Assembly: GCF_035916875.1 (NCBI RefSeq)
Contig: NZ_JAXUHN010000085.1
Coordinates: 1 to 64,000, forward strand
Length of the DNA stretch: 64,000 bases
Direction of reading: 5' to 3'
Source: Methylomicrobium sp035916875
GTDB lineage: Bacteria; Pseudomonadota; Gammaproteobacteria; Methylococcales; Methylomonadaceae
The notes under the pieces were generated by a model. The model did not search any database. It was not told the origin of the DNA and saw only the letters and a program-made list of their open reading frames with translations. Shown here in pieces: positions 57,221 to 64,000 of this stretch (position 1 is its first letter; every line of letters starts with the position of its first letter). A program made the position numbers and the translations under genes.

Positions 57221-57650
57221 CTAGTTAAGTTGCAGGGTGGGCCGGCGTTGGCTAAGCGCACCCTGTTTTGGCTGATGGCTCCGCGAGAGAGCAATCGAGT
57301 CAAAGAACTTTTGAAGGTTTTCTGAGTCTTTTGAGGGTAATCGGCAGTTTATTGATTCGGCGAGGCTTGTTTAGCCGACTTCCTATTTCATAGGTCGCGT
57401 CAGCTCCTGCGGCTGTCTGTAGATAAAGCGGTTTACAGCCATTGTGAGCAGGTCATTAAACCGGAAATAGCGGCCATGCGCCATTGAAATTTGGCGAAGC
57501 CGCTGCCATTATTCTTAAGATTCTTTGGGTTTGGCAGTTTGAAACGAAGAGCGTACCGATGCCGAACGCCGAATTTATGAATTGAATTTATTTCTGATCT
57601 TTCCCGGCAAAGCCCGCCGGGAAGCATCCTGTTTTTGATAGAGTATAACC
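57221..57650. other. Gap between the flavoprotein gene and the PA3496-family gene
   Basis: 430 bp without a supported gene. It starts with a terminator-like hairpin (57231-57270). A second hairpin, TTCCCGGC/GCCGGGAA (57601-57623), precedes the small gene by 27 bp. A 78-codon leftward frame (57433-57669) overlaps the next gene and shows no family resemblance. Confidence 0.5.
57231..57270 (+). terminator. Terminator-like hairpin after the flavoprotein gene
   Basis: CAGGGTG (57233-57239) pairs with CACCCTG (57259-57265), followed by TTTT, 12 bp after the stop codon. The loop is 19 bases with an inner GCC/GGC stem. Confidence 0.55.
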
Positions 57651-57872
57651 ATGGCAAGAACTTCCGCAAAACTGGCGAACAAACCCGCCGAACCGATGAG
57701 TCAAATCGATCATGAAGAAGACATTTTCGACGACGCTGAATTTTCGTCTTTGGATGCGAGTGAAAACGACACGATCAAACGCGATGCGCGTCGAAAAATC
57801 GAAATTTATTGGGAAAAAAAGCGTCTGCGGGAAGAGTTTGACGACCTCGACGAGGCGGAATTAGGGTTTTAA
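57651..57872 (+). CDS. PA3496-family small protein
   Basis: 73 residues, acidic start (SQIDHEEDIFDDAEF) and a basic helix DARRKIEIYWEKKRLREEF, the hallmark of the PA3496-type proteins (putative envelope-integrity factors) of gammaproteobacteria. It is very charged and likely a soluble helical hairpin. Function is not established. Confidence 0.75.
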   Translation: MARTSAKLANKPAEPMSQIDHEEDIFDDAEFSSLDASENDTIKRDARRKIEIYWEKKRLREEFDDLDEAELGF

Positions 57873-58034
57873 CCTTTAATATTCCTTGAGATGGCGATGG
57901 ATGCTCCCTGCAAATCTTCCGATCTCAAGGGGAGCTCCCAGGGGGGTACGGCACTGCTCGATATACAGATTGTCCTTGTGGTGGCGTTCTATCTTCTGGA
58001 TCGTACAAGTAGTATCCGCGCGTCAAATGGGGCC

Positions 58035-58292
58035 TTACCCGCGCTCAAATAACGAGTCTAGCTGGTTCAGTTGATCCAGCGCATACAAATCATCAAAGCC
58101 GCCGATATGACGGTCGTCGATAAAGATTTGCGGCACCGTGCGCCTTTTGCTTTTGCGCATCATTTCCTCACGTTGGTCGGGATCCGCATCGACATTGATT
58201 TCGGTATAGCTGACGCCTTTTCTGTCGAGCAAGCGCTTCGCCATGATGCAGTAAGGGCAGATTTTGGTCGTATAGATAATGATTTTCGGCAT
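58035..58292 (-). CDS. grxC: Glutaredoxin 3 (GrxC)
   Basis: 85 residues from the ATG at 58292 (MPKIIIYTTKICPYCIMAKR). The 17 codons upstream lie in topA and are a shadow. The redox motif CPYC, TVPQIFIDDRHIGGFDDL and the short length match GrxC. It reduces disulfides with glutathione. It begins one base after the topA stop, which is unusual but fits a coupled pair. Confidence 0.95.
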   Translation of the reverse strand: MPKIIIYTTKICPYCIMAKRLLDRKGVSYTEINVDADPDQREEMMRKSKRRTVPQIFIDDRHIGGFDDLYALDQLNQLDSLFERG

Positions 58293-58293
58293 A

Positions 58294-60621
58294 TCAGGTG
58301 CGGGCTTCTTTCGGTCCTTCCGCGTCGGCGGGATCGCCTTCATAAGGAGTAGCGTACTTGCAGGCTTTCTGCGGGCAAACTTTTTCGACGCCGCGCCGCT
58401 TGGTTTCCTTGACGGTTAGGACCGGCCAGTTGCATTCCGGGCAGCTTTCCTTGATCGGTGCATTCCAGAGCGCATAGTCGCATTTCGGATATTCGGAACA
58501 GGAATAAAAAATCTTGTTGCTGCGCGATTTGCGCTTCAGGATACTGCCTTTCTTGCACTGTGGACATTCGACACTGGTATCGAGCGGCTTTTCCAACGGC
58601 TCGATATGACGGCATTTCGGATAGGCGCTGCAGCCGATGAATTTGCCGTAGCGTCCTGCTTTTAACACCAACGGCGAGGCGCATTTCGGGCAAACCCGGC
58701 CTTCGACCACTTCCGGCTCTACTGCCTCGTTTTGATCTTCGTTCAGGTTGCGGGTATAGGAACAGCCCGGATAATTGGTGCAGCCGATGAAACGGCCGTT
58801 ACGTCCCAGACGGATCGACAACGGGCTGCCGCATTCAGGGCAGTTTTCATCGAGCGCCTCCTGAGTCACATCCTTGCGCTGCACGTTTTCATCCTTTTCC
58901 TGGATCAGCGTGTTGAACGGCTTCCAGAAGTCGCTCATCAACGGTATCCAGTCTTTTTCGCCGCGCGACACCGCGTCGAGATCGTCTTCGAGTTTCGCGG
59001 TAAAGTCGTAGTCGACATACTTCGTGAAATGCTCGGTCAAAAACTTGTTCACGATGCGGCCGACATCGGTCGGATGGAAGCGTTTGTTTTCGAGCGTCGC
59101 GTACTCGCGGTTCTGTAGCGTTGAGATGATCGAAGCGTAGGTCGAGGGTCGGCCGATTCCGTGTTCTTCGAGCGCCTTGACCAGGCTTGCTTCGCCGAAG
59201 CGCGGCGGCGGTTCGGTGAAATGTTGGGTGCTGACGATGTCGTTCAGCGGCACCGGGCGGCCTTCCGCGAGCGGCGGCAGGAAGCTCTCCTTGTCGTCGC
59301 TGTCGCTGGTGTCGTCCTTTCCTTCCAGATACACCGTCATGAAGCCGGGCGCGGCGATCGTCGAGCCGGTCGCCCTGAACACATGTTGAGGTTCTTCGCC
59401 GCAGGTCAGATCGACCGCGATCATGTTAATCGTCGCCTGGATCATCTGGCAGGCAATCGTGCGCTTCCATATCAGGTCATAGAGCTTGAACTGCTCGTCG
59501 CTGAGATGACTTTTAAGTTGAGCGGGCAGTTGGCGTGGATAAGTCGGCCGAATCGCTTCATGCGCTTCTTGCGCGTTTTTGGACTTGGTTTTGAATATGC
59601 GTGGTTCTTTCGGCACATTGCCGGGGCCGTAATTTTCGGCGATCATCTCGCGTATTTCGGCGACCGCGTCAATCGACAGATTGACCGAATCGGTACGCAT
59701 ATAAGTGATCAGGCCGGCCGTTTCGCCGCCGATGTCGATGCCTTCGTACAGTTGCTGGGCTACCATCATCGTGCGCTTTGTCGTGAAGCCGAGCTTGCGG
59801 GCGGCTTCCTGTTGTAGCGTCGAGGTCGTGAACGGCGGCGCGGGATTGCGTTTCTGCTGCTTCTTTTCGAGCTTGGAGACGATCAGGCGGCCGTCCGCTG
59901 CATTCAACAACGTTTGTTTGGCCTGTTCCGCCGTCGTTTGGTCGGCGATGCTGAATTGATTCAGTTTCTCGCCGGCCAGATGGGTCAACTTAGCCTTGAA
60001 GGTCTGCTCGTCGGCGGTCAGCAGCGCATCGATCGTCCAGTATTCGCGGCTTTTGAATGCCTCGATTTCGATCTCGCGCTCGACGATCATGCGCAGCGCG
60101 GGGCTTTGCACACGGCCGGCGGAAAGCCCTCGGCGAATCTTTTTCCAGAGCAGCGGCGACAGCTTGAAGCCGACCAGATAATCGAGCGCCCGGCGCGCCT
60201 GCTGCGCATTGATCAGATTCATCGCCAGCTCGGCTGGATTCGCGATCGCTTCGGTCACCGCTTTCTTGGTGATCTCATGGAAGACCACGCGGTGCACCGT
60301 TTTGTTTTTCAGCGCTTTTTTTTCGTTTAAAAGCTCATACAGATGCCAGGAAATCGCTTCGCCTTCCCGGTCCGGGTCGGTCGCGAGATAGAGCGCGTCG
60401 GCGTCTTTAAGCGCCTTCCCGATGACCTGCACATGACGCAGATTGCGCTCAATCACCTCATATTTCATCGCGAAATGATTGTCGGGATCGACCGCGCCTT
60501 CTTTGGGAATCAAATCGCGGACATGACCGTAGGAAGCCAACACCTGAAAATCCTTACCCAGATATTTCTCGATGGTTTTGGCCTTGGCCGGAGATTCGAC
60601 GATGACAAGGTTTTTGCTCAT
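58294..60621 (-). CDS. topA: DNA topoisomerase I
   Basis: 775 residues. TOPRIM starts at VIVESPAKAKTIEKYLG with DPDREGEAISWHL. The nucleophilic tyrosine lies in GLITYMRTDSVNLS. The C-terminus carries four zinc-ribbon-like repeats (CPECGSPLSIRLGRNGRFIG, CPKCASPLVLKAGRYGKFIG, CPQCKKG, CPECNWPV). It relaxes negative supercoils and balances gyrase. Confidence 0.97.
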   Translation of the reverse strand: MSKNLVIVESPAKAKTIEKYLGKDFQVLASYGHVRDLIPKEGAVDPDNHFAMKYEVIERNLRHVQVIGKALKDADALYLATDPDREGEAISWHLYELLNEKKALKNKTVHRVVFHEITKKAVTEAIANPAELAMNLINAQQARRALDYLVGFKLSPLLWKKIRRGLSAGRVQSPALRMIVEREIEIEAFKSREYWTIDALLTADEQTFKAKLTHLAGEKLNQFSIADQTTAEQAKQTLLNAADGRLIVSKLEKKQQKRNPAPPFTTSTLQQEAARKLGFTTKRTMMVAQQLYEGIDIGGETAGLITYMRTDSVNLSIDAVAEIREMIAENYGPGNVPKEPRIFKTKSKNAQEAHEAIRPTYPRQLPAQLKSHLSDEQFKLYDLIWKRTIACQMIQATINMIAVDLTCGEEPQHVFRATGSTIAAPGFMTVYLEGKDDTSDSDDKESFLPPLAEGRPVPLNDIVSTQHFTEPPPRFGEASLVKALEEHGIGRPSTYASIISTLQNREYATLENKRFHPTDVGRIVNKFLTEHFTKYVDYDFTAKLEDDLDAVSRGEKDWIPLMSDFWKPFNTLIQEKDENVQRKDVTQEALDENCPECGSPLSIRLGRNGRFIGCTNYPGCSYTRNLNEDQNEAVEPEVVEGRVCPKCASPLVLKAGRYGKFIGCSAYPKCRHIEPLEKPLDTSVECPQCKKGSILKRKSRSNKIFYSCSEYPKCDYALWNAPIKESCPECNWPVLTVKETKRRGVEKVCPQKACKYATPYEGDPADAEGPKEART

Positions 60622-60707
60622 TTATCCGTAAATTGGGGTCAAGGCACAGAGTACTAAGATTCAGTTTGCTTTTTGCATCTTGAACCTTGTGTCCTGCAAC
60701 TCAATGA

Positions 60708-61175
60708 TTAATGCAAATAGGTTGGGATCAGATCGTAAACGAAATCTTCCATTCGCGAGAATGCGATTTCCTGATCGGGTTGGCTGAGTAGAACCATCAG
60801 CACGATCCACTTGAGTTTATCGACTGAAATTTCTTCGTTTTCGAGCGCCATCGCCCGATCGATCACAATCTCGCGATTCGCCGAACTCAGGATGCCTTTT
60901 TGCTCCAGGAATAATATGAGGCCGAGGCATTCGGTGCTCAGCTTGGTTTTTTCCTCGGCGCTGAAAATGCGGAATGCGGGCGCGATGGTCGGCGAAATGG
61001 CACGCTGTAAACTCAACGACTCCAGCCAATCAAAGGCCTTGCTGACTTCGACCTGTTCAAAGCCGGCTTCCAGCAATTCGGTTCTGATCACGTCACTGTC
61101 GGGAAGGATTTCGATTTCGCCCTCCATATAGTTTTCGAACAGATACATCAGAACATCAAAGATATTTTCTTTCAT
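60708..61175 (-). CDS. smg: Smg family protein (DUF494)
   Basis: 155 residues. KENIFDVLMYLFENYMEGEI and the end KLKWIVLMVLLSQPDQEIAF match DUF494/Smg, a gammaproteobacterial protein found between dprA and topA or def. Function is unknown. It starts 15 bp after dprA. An imperfect palindromic stretch fills the 86-bp gap to topA. Confidence 0.92.
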   Translation of the reverse strand: MKENIFDVLMYLFENYMEGEIEILPDSDVIRTELLEAGFEQVEVSKAFDWLESLSLQRAISPTIAPAFRIFSAEEKTKLSTECLGLILFLEQKGILSSANREIVIDRAMALENEEISVDKLKWIVLMVLLSQPDQEIAFSRMEDFVYDLIPTYLH

Positions 61176-61190
61176 AGCACTCGCCAGAGA

Positions 61191-62321
61191 TTATTTAATT
61201 CGGGTATAACAGCCGCCCGCGACGGCTGAAATGTAACCATTGAGCTCCAGAATCAGCAGCATCGAGGCAATCATCTCGACCGATTTGCCGGTTTTTTCGA
61301 CCAAATAGTCGATAGATATGGGGTCATACATGACAAGATTCAATAATGTTTGTTGCTCCAGGTCAAGCATTGATTGTTTCGGTGTCGGTGCGTAATTCGT
61401 ATCCTTTTGATAATATTGGTGTAATTCTTCAATAATATCTTGCACGGTTTCGACAAGTTTGGCGCCTTCGCGGATCAGGGCGTTGCAGCCGCGCGCCAAT
61501 GGATTATGGATCGATCCCGGAATCGCAAATACTTCGCGGTTTTGCTCCAGCGCCAGACGTGCGGAAATCAGCGAGCCGCTTTCCTTGGCCGCTTCGACAA
61601 CCAGCAGGCCTTGGCACAGGCCGCTGATGATCCGGTTGCGGCGTGGAAAGTGATGCGCCTTGGCCGGCGTGCCCGGCGGCAGTTCGGTTACGATGGCGCC
61701 TTGCTCGATGATTCGGCTGGCCAAGTTCTTGTTTACGGCGGGATAAATGCGGTCGGGGCCGGTACCGACCACTGCGATGGTTGGCCCTTGTGCATGCAAG
61801 GCGCCTTCATGGCCGGCCGCATCGATGCCTAATGCCAGGCCGCTGGAAATCACGAATCCGTGCGCGCTTAGCGCCTTGGCGAATTCAAACGCGGTTTCTC
61901 GCCCTAATGTGGAAGGATTGCGGCTGCCAACGATAGCGATTTGCGGTCCGGACAGCAAATCTACCTGACCGCGCACGAACAGCACCGGCGGTGGATCGGA
62001 AATTTGCTTCAGTTGCTCGGGATATAAGGGATGGTTAAGCGTAATGAGGTGATGACCGGATTGTGTCGACCAGGATAGATCATTGTCGATTATATGCCAA
62101 TCGGGATTTTTGATAGCTTCGATCGCGGCGGGATTTAGACCCAGGGCAGCCAGAGCGGAGGAAGATTCGGAAAATAATTGCGCCGGGGAGTGCGTTTCCA
62201 GCAGATTCAAAAAAGTTCTGCTGCCGACTCCCGGCGCGCGCGACAGCGCAAGCCAATAGGAAAGATCGCAGGATGCGTTTGGCGTAGGACTACTCCGGGG
62301 TTTGAACTTTGTCCAGGACAT
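61191..62321 (-). CDS. dprA: DNA processing protein DprA
   Basis: 376 residues. Rossmann-like DprA core with IAIVGSRNPSTLGRETAFEF and VISSGLALGIDAAGHEGAL. N-terminal SAM-like domain and C-terminal winged helix (PISIDYLVEKTGKSVEMIAS). DprA loads RecA on incoming single-stranded DNA in transformation. It overlaps the LysM gene by 32 bp. Confidence 0.94.
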   Translation of the reverse strand: MSWTKFKPRSSPTPNASCDLSYWLALSRAPGVGSRTFLNLLETHSPAQLFSESSSALAALGLNPAAIEAIKNPDWHIIDNDLSWSTQSGHHLITLNHPLYPEQLKQISDPPPVLFVRGQVDLLSGPQIAIVGSRNPSTLGRETAFEFAKALSAHGFVISSGLALGIDAAGHEGALHAQGPTIAVVGTGPDRIYPAVNKNLASRIIEQGAIVTELPPGTPAKAHHFPRRNRIISGLCQGLLVVEAAKESGSLISARLALEQNREVFAIPGSIHNPLARGCNALIREGAKLVETVQDIIEELHQYYQKDTNYAPTPKQSMLDLEQQTLLNLVMYDPISIDYLVEKTGKSVEMIASMLLILELNGYISAVAGGCYTRIK

Positions 62322-63408
62322 GAATATCTTTTTGCGCCTGCATTACCAGAGCATAACTGACTCGCTCGAACGGACGGAACACCATCAGCTTGCCGGCATA
62401 CTCGTCAGGCATTTGCACCTCGTCGTTTTTTACTTGGCTATAAGGGTCGCGAGCGATTTTACCGCGCTGATATATCGACAACTCATGGCCGGTTTTAAGA
62501 CCGTCGGCAGCGCCTTTGTCGATCACAACTACATTGTAAAGGCCGACTTGCGTAACGCCGTCGAGCACGCCGATGATATTGCCCTTGATGCTTTCCTCGG
62601 GCGGCATCGGAAAATAATTCAGCACGACTTCCTGCTCGCTGGTCGGCAAAATCCGGTCGCCGACGTTGATTTCCCGTTTTGCCTTCGTGATCATCAGAGT
62701 CGCCGGGTCGCCTGGCTCCAGCAAGGTCAGGTCGGCGATGTATTTCGCTTCGAAACCCAATACTTCCTGGGTGGTCGGATTTTTTAAGGTATCGCCTTCA
62801 CGGTAAACCGAATAAGTCAGAGTTTGGGGATTATCAATTGCGCGTACATAAACCTTGTCCCCGTTGCCGACAATCAAATGTTCTCCGGCCAGATCAACTA
62901 TATAAGGTGCGGCATTCAATTCGTTTTGGCCGAGCACGCGCGGCAGGGACAGATATTTCTGAATCGCTTCGGCCGGAATCAATTGAATCGCTTTTGCCGT
63001 GGCGGATTCGCGTATGCAGGGTTGCAGCTTGCCTTCCGCCGACGTCGCAAAGCTGGTGCGCCCGCTTTTGATGTCCGCATCGCTGAGTACGCAGGGGCCG
63101 GCGGATGGCGAGACGCCCAAGGTTTCGGTCGGGGAAAAACTCAGCTGCGGCTGCCCATTCACCATCGAAAAATAGACCGTGTCGCCGGGATAGATCAGAT
63201 GCGGATTTCTGATCTGGTTGTTGTAACTCCACAAAAGCGGCCATTGTCCCGGATTCTTTAGAAACTTGCCGGAAATGTCCCACAGCGTGTCGCCAGGAGC
63301 AACCGTATAGCGGTCGGGATGGGAAGGATTCAATTTGACTTCGTCAGCCAGTAGCGCGGAGCAATACACCAATGGAACTATGAATCGAAGAATTGTTCGA
63401 AAAGCCAT
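62290..63408 (-). CDS. LysM-domain secreted protein
   Basis: 372 residues. Signal peptide (about residues 1-21, FIVPLVYCSALLADE) and one LysM (YTVAPGDTLWDISGKFLKNP, then NNQIRNPHLIYPGD). The rest (about 280 residues) is a conserved tail found in similar proteins near dprA/def. It contains VQVRAIDNP-like VYVRAIDNPQTLTYSVYREG. It probably binds peptidoglycan; catalytic motifs are not seen. It diverges from def. Confidence 0.88.
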   Translation of the reverse strand: MAFRTILRFIVPLVYCSALLADEVKLNPSHPDRYTVAPGDTLWDISGKFLKNPGQWPLLWSYNNQIRNPHLIYPGDTVYFSMVNGQPQLSFSPTETLGVSPSAGPCVLSDADIKSGRTSFATSAEGKLQPCIRESATAKAIQLIPAEAIQKYLSLPRVLGQNELNAAPYIVDLAGEHLIVGNGDKVYVRAIDNPQTLTYSVYREGDTLKNPTTQEVLGFEAKYIADLTLLEPGDPATLMITKAKREINVGDRILPTSEQEVVLNYFPMPPEESIKGNIIGVLDGVTQVGLYNVVVIDKGAADGLKTGHELSIYQRGKIARDPYSQVKNDEVQMPDEYAGKLMVFRPFERVSYALVMQAQKDIHVLDKVQTPE

Positions 63409-63513
63409 AAATTAAACCTGCCGAGTGTTTTTAAACTGTCTGATTTCAAAGTTTAGATGAATTCATATAGAATTCCAGTATTGACTATTAATCAATCAAG
63501 TGTGGAGAGTTCG

Positions 63514-64000
63514 TTGAGTATTTTAACCATTCTGGAATTTCCGGATGAGAGGTTGCGCAAAAAAGCCGAAAAAGTGCGGACGGTCGATGATTCGATTCGC
63601 AAGTTGGTCGATGATATGCTCGAAACGATGTACGAATCGCGGGGCGTAGGGTTGGCCGCGACGCAAGTGAATGTGCACAAGCGGGTGATCGTGATGGATG
63701 TCAGTGAGGAAAAAAATGCACCGATTTGTCTGATCAATCCCGAGATCGTCGAGAAAGACGGTGTCGAGGAATCCGAGGAAGGTTGTTTGTCGGTACCCGG
63801 TTTTTTTGAAAAGGTTCAGAGGGCCGAACATGTCCGAGTCAGGGCGCTGAACCGCGATGGACAACCTTTCGAACTGGAAGCGAATGACTTGCTAGCGGTT
63901 TGCGTGCAGCATGAGATGGATCACCTGGAGGGTAAATTGTTCGTCGATTATCTGTCGCCGTTGAAGCGCCAGCGTATTAAGAAGAAACTCGAAAAGATGC
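63514..64000 (+). CDS. def: Peptide deformylase (3' end outside window)
   Basis: 162 codons are visible from a TTG at 63514 with GGAGAG about 8 bp upstream. Zinc/iron motifs are complete: GVGLAATQV, EGCLSVPG and QHEMDHLEGKLF. It removes the formyl group from new proteins. The reading frame continues past the last base; about five to ten residues should be missing compared with a 168-170-residue enzyme. Confidence 0.95.
   Translation, partial: MSILTILEFPDERLRKKAEKVRTVDDSIRKLVDDMLETMYESRGVGLAATQVNVHKRVIVMDVSEEKNAPICLINPEIVEKDGVEESEEGCLSVPGFFEKVQRAEHVRVRALNRDGQPFELEANDLLAVCVQHEMDHLEGKLFVDYLSPLKRQRIKKKLEKM

Noticed and set aside
57433..57669. 78-codon leftward frame before the PA3496-family gene
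   Set aside because: Overlaps the start of a conserved gene and has no recognisable features.

Overview
The window reads as a chromosomal segment of a gammaproteobacterium, around its replication origin plus about 45 kb of housekeeping genes. The gene orders dnaA-dnaN-recF-gyrB facing rpmH-rnpA-yidD-yidC-mnmE, kdsD-kdsC-lptC-lptA-lptB-rpoN-hpf-rapZ, mlaFED-mlaB-murA and nrdR-ribD-ribE-ribBA-ribH-nusB-thiL-pgpA are all gammaproteobacterial. My guess at order level is Methylococcales (methanotrophs), but no methane- or methanol-oxidation gene is present here, so this is inference only.

Left edge to 11.8 kb is an accessory zone of lower GC. It starts with the tail of a flavin-domain/GAF/winged-helix regulator, a small haem-copper-oxidase-like membrane protein and a methyltransferase. 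After these comes a graveyard of broken genes: a REP-associated transposase tail, a frameshifted XRE regulator, DUF1579 and PhnB-type VOC fragments, the last residues of a type I restriction HsdS subunit, and an IS481 transposase C-terminus. An intact VapBC-type toxin-antitoxin pair sits among them. The zone ends with a 1726-residue protein joining a calcineurin-like phosphoesterase, a NACHT NTPase and about 1,100 residues of helical repeats. It has a small downstream companion frame and four spaced palindromes upstream. This is the best candidate for an undescribed (anti-phage STAND-type) system in the window.

11.8-21.8 kb is the origin region. gyrB, recF, dnaN and dnaA run leftward and rpmH, rnpA, yidD, yidC and mnmE run rightward. 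Two parS-like ParB sites are embedded in the end of recF. A decayed IS5-type transposase follows mnmE.

22.4-43.9 kb holds rne (with a long leader), rluC-gph-sppA, a PepSY protein with an orphan OmpR-type regulator, a Mut7-C protein, the leftward LPS-transport/sigma-54 block, the rightward mla block (without mlaC), murA, hisG-hisD, and thiC behind a TPP riboswitch.

44-53 kb runs leftward: a beta-CASP RNase-like protein, a glycerophosphodiesterase, pgpA-thiL-nusB-ribH, and the riboflavin genes ribBA-ribE-ribD behind nrdR. ribBA carries a cysteine-less, probably inactive GTP cyclohydrolase II domain.

53-64 kb starts with an intergenic DnaA-box palindrome and a 1,230-residue flavoprotein. That protein fuses a GltD/NfnB-like half to a PyrK/NfnA-like half. 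Then come a PA3496-family small protein, grxC, topA, smg, dprA, a LysM protein, and the start of def (peptide deformylase), cut by the right edge.
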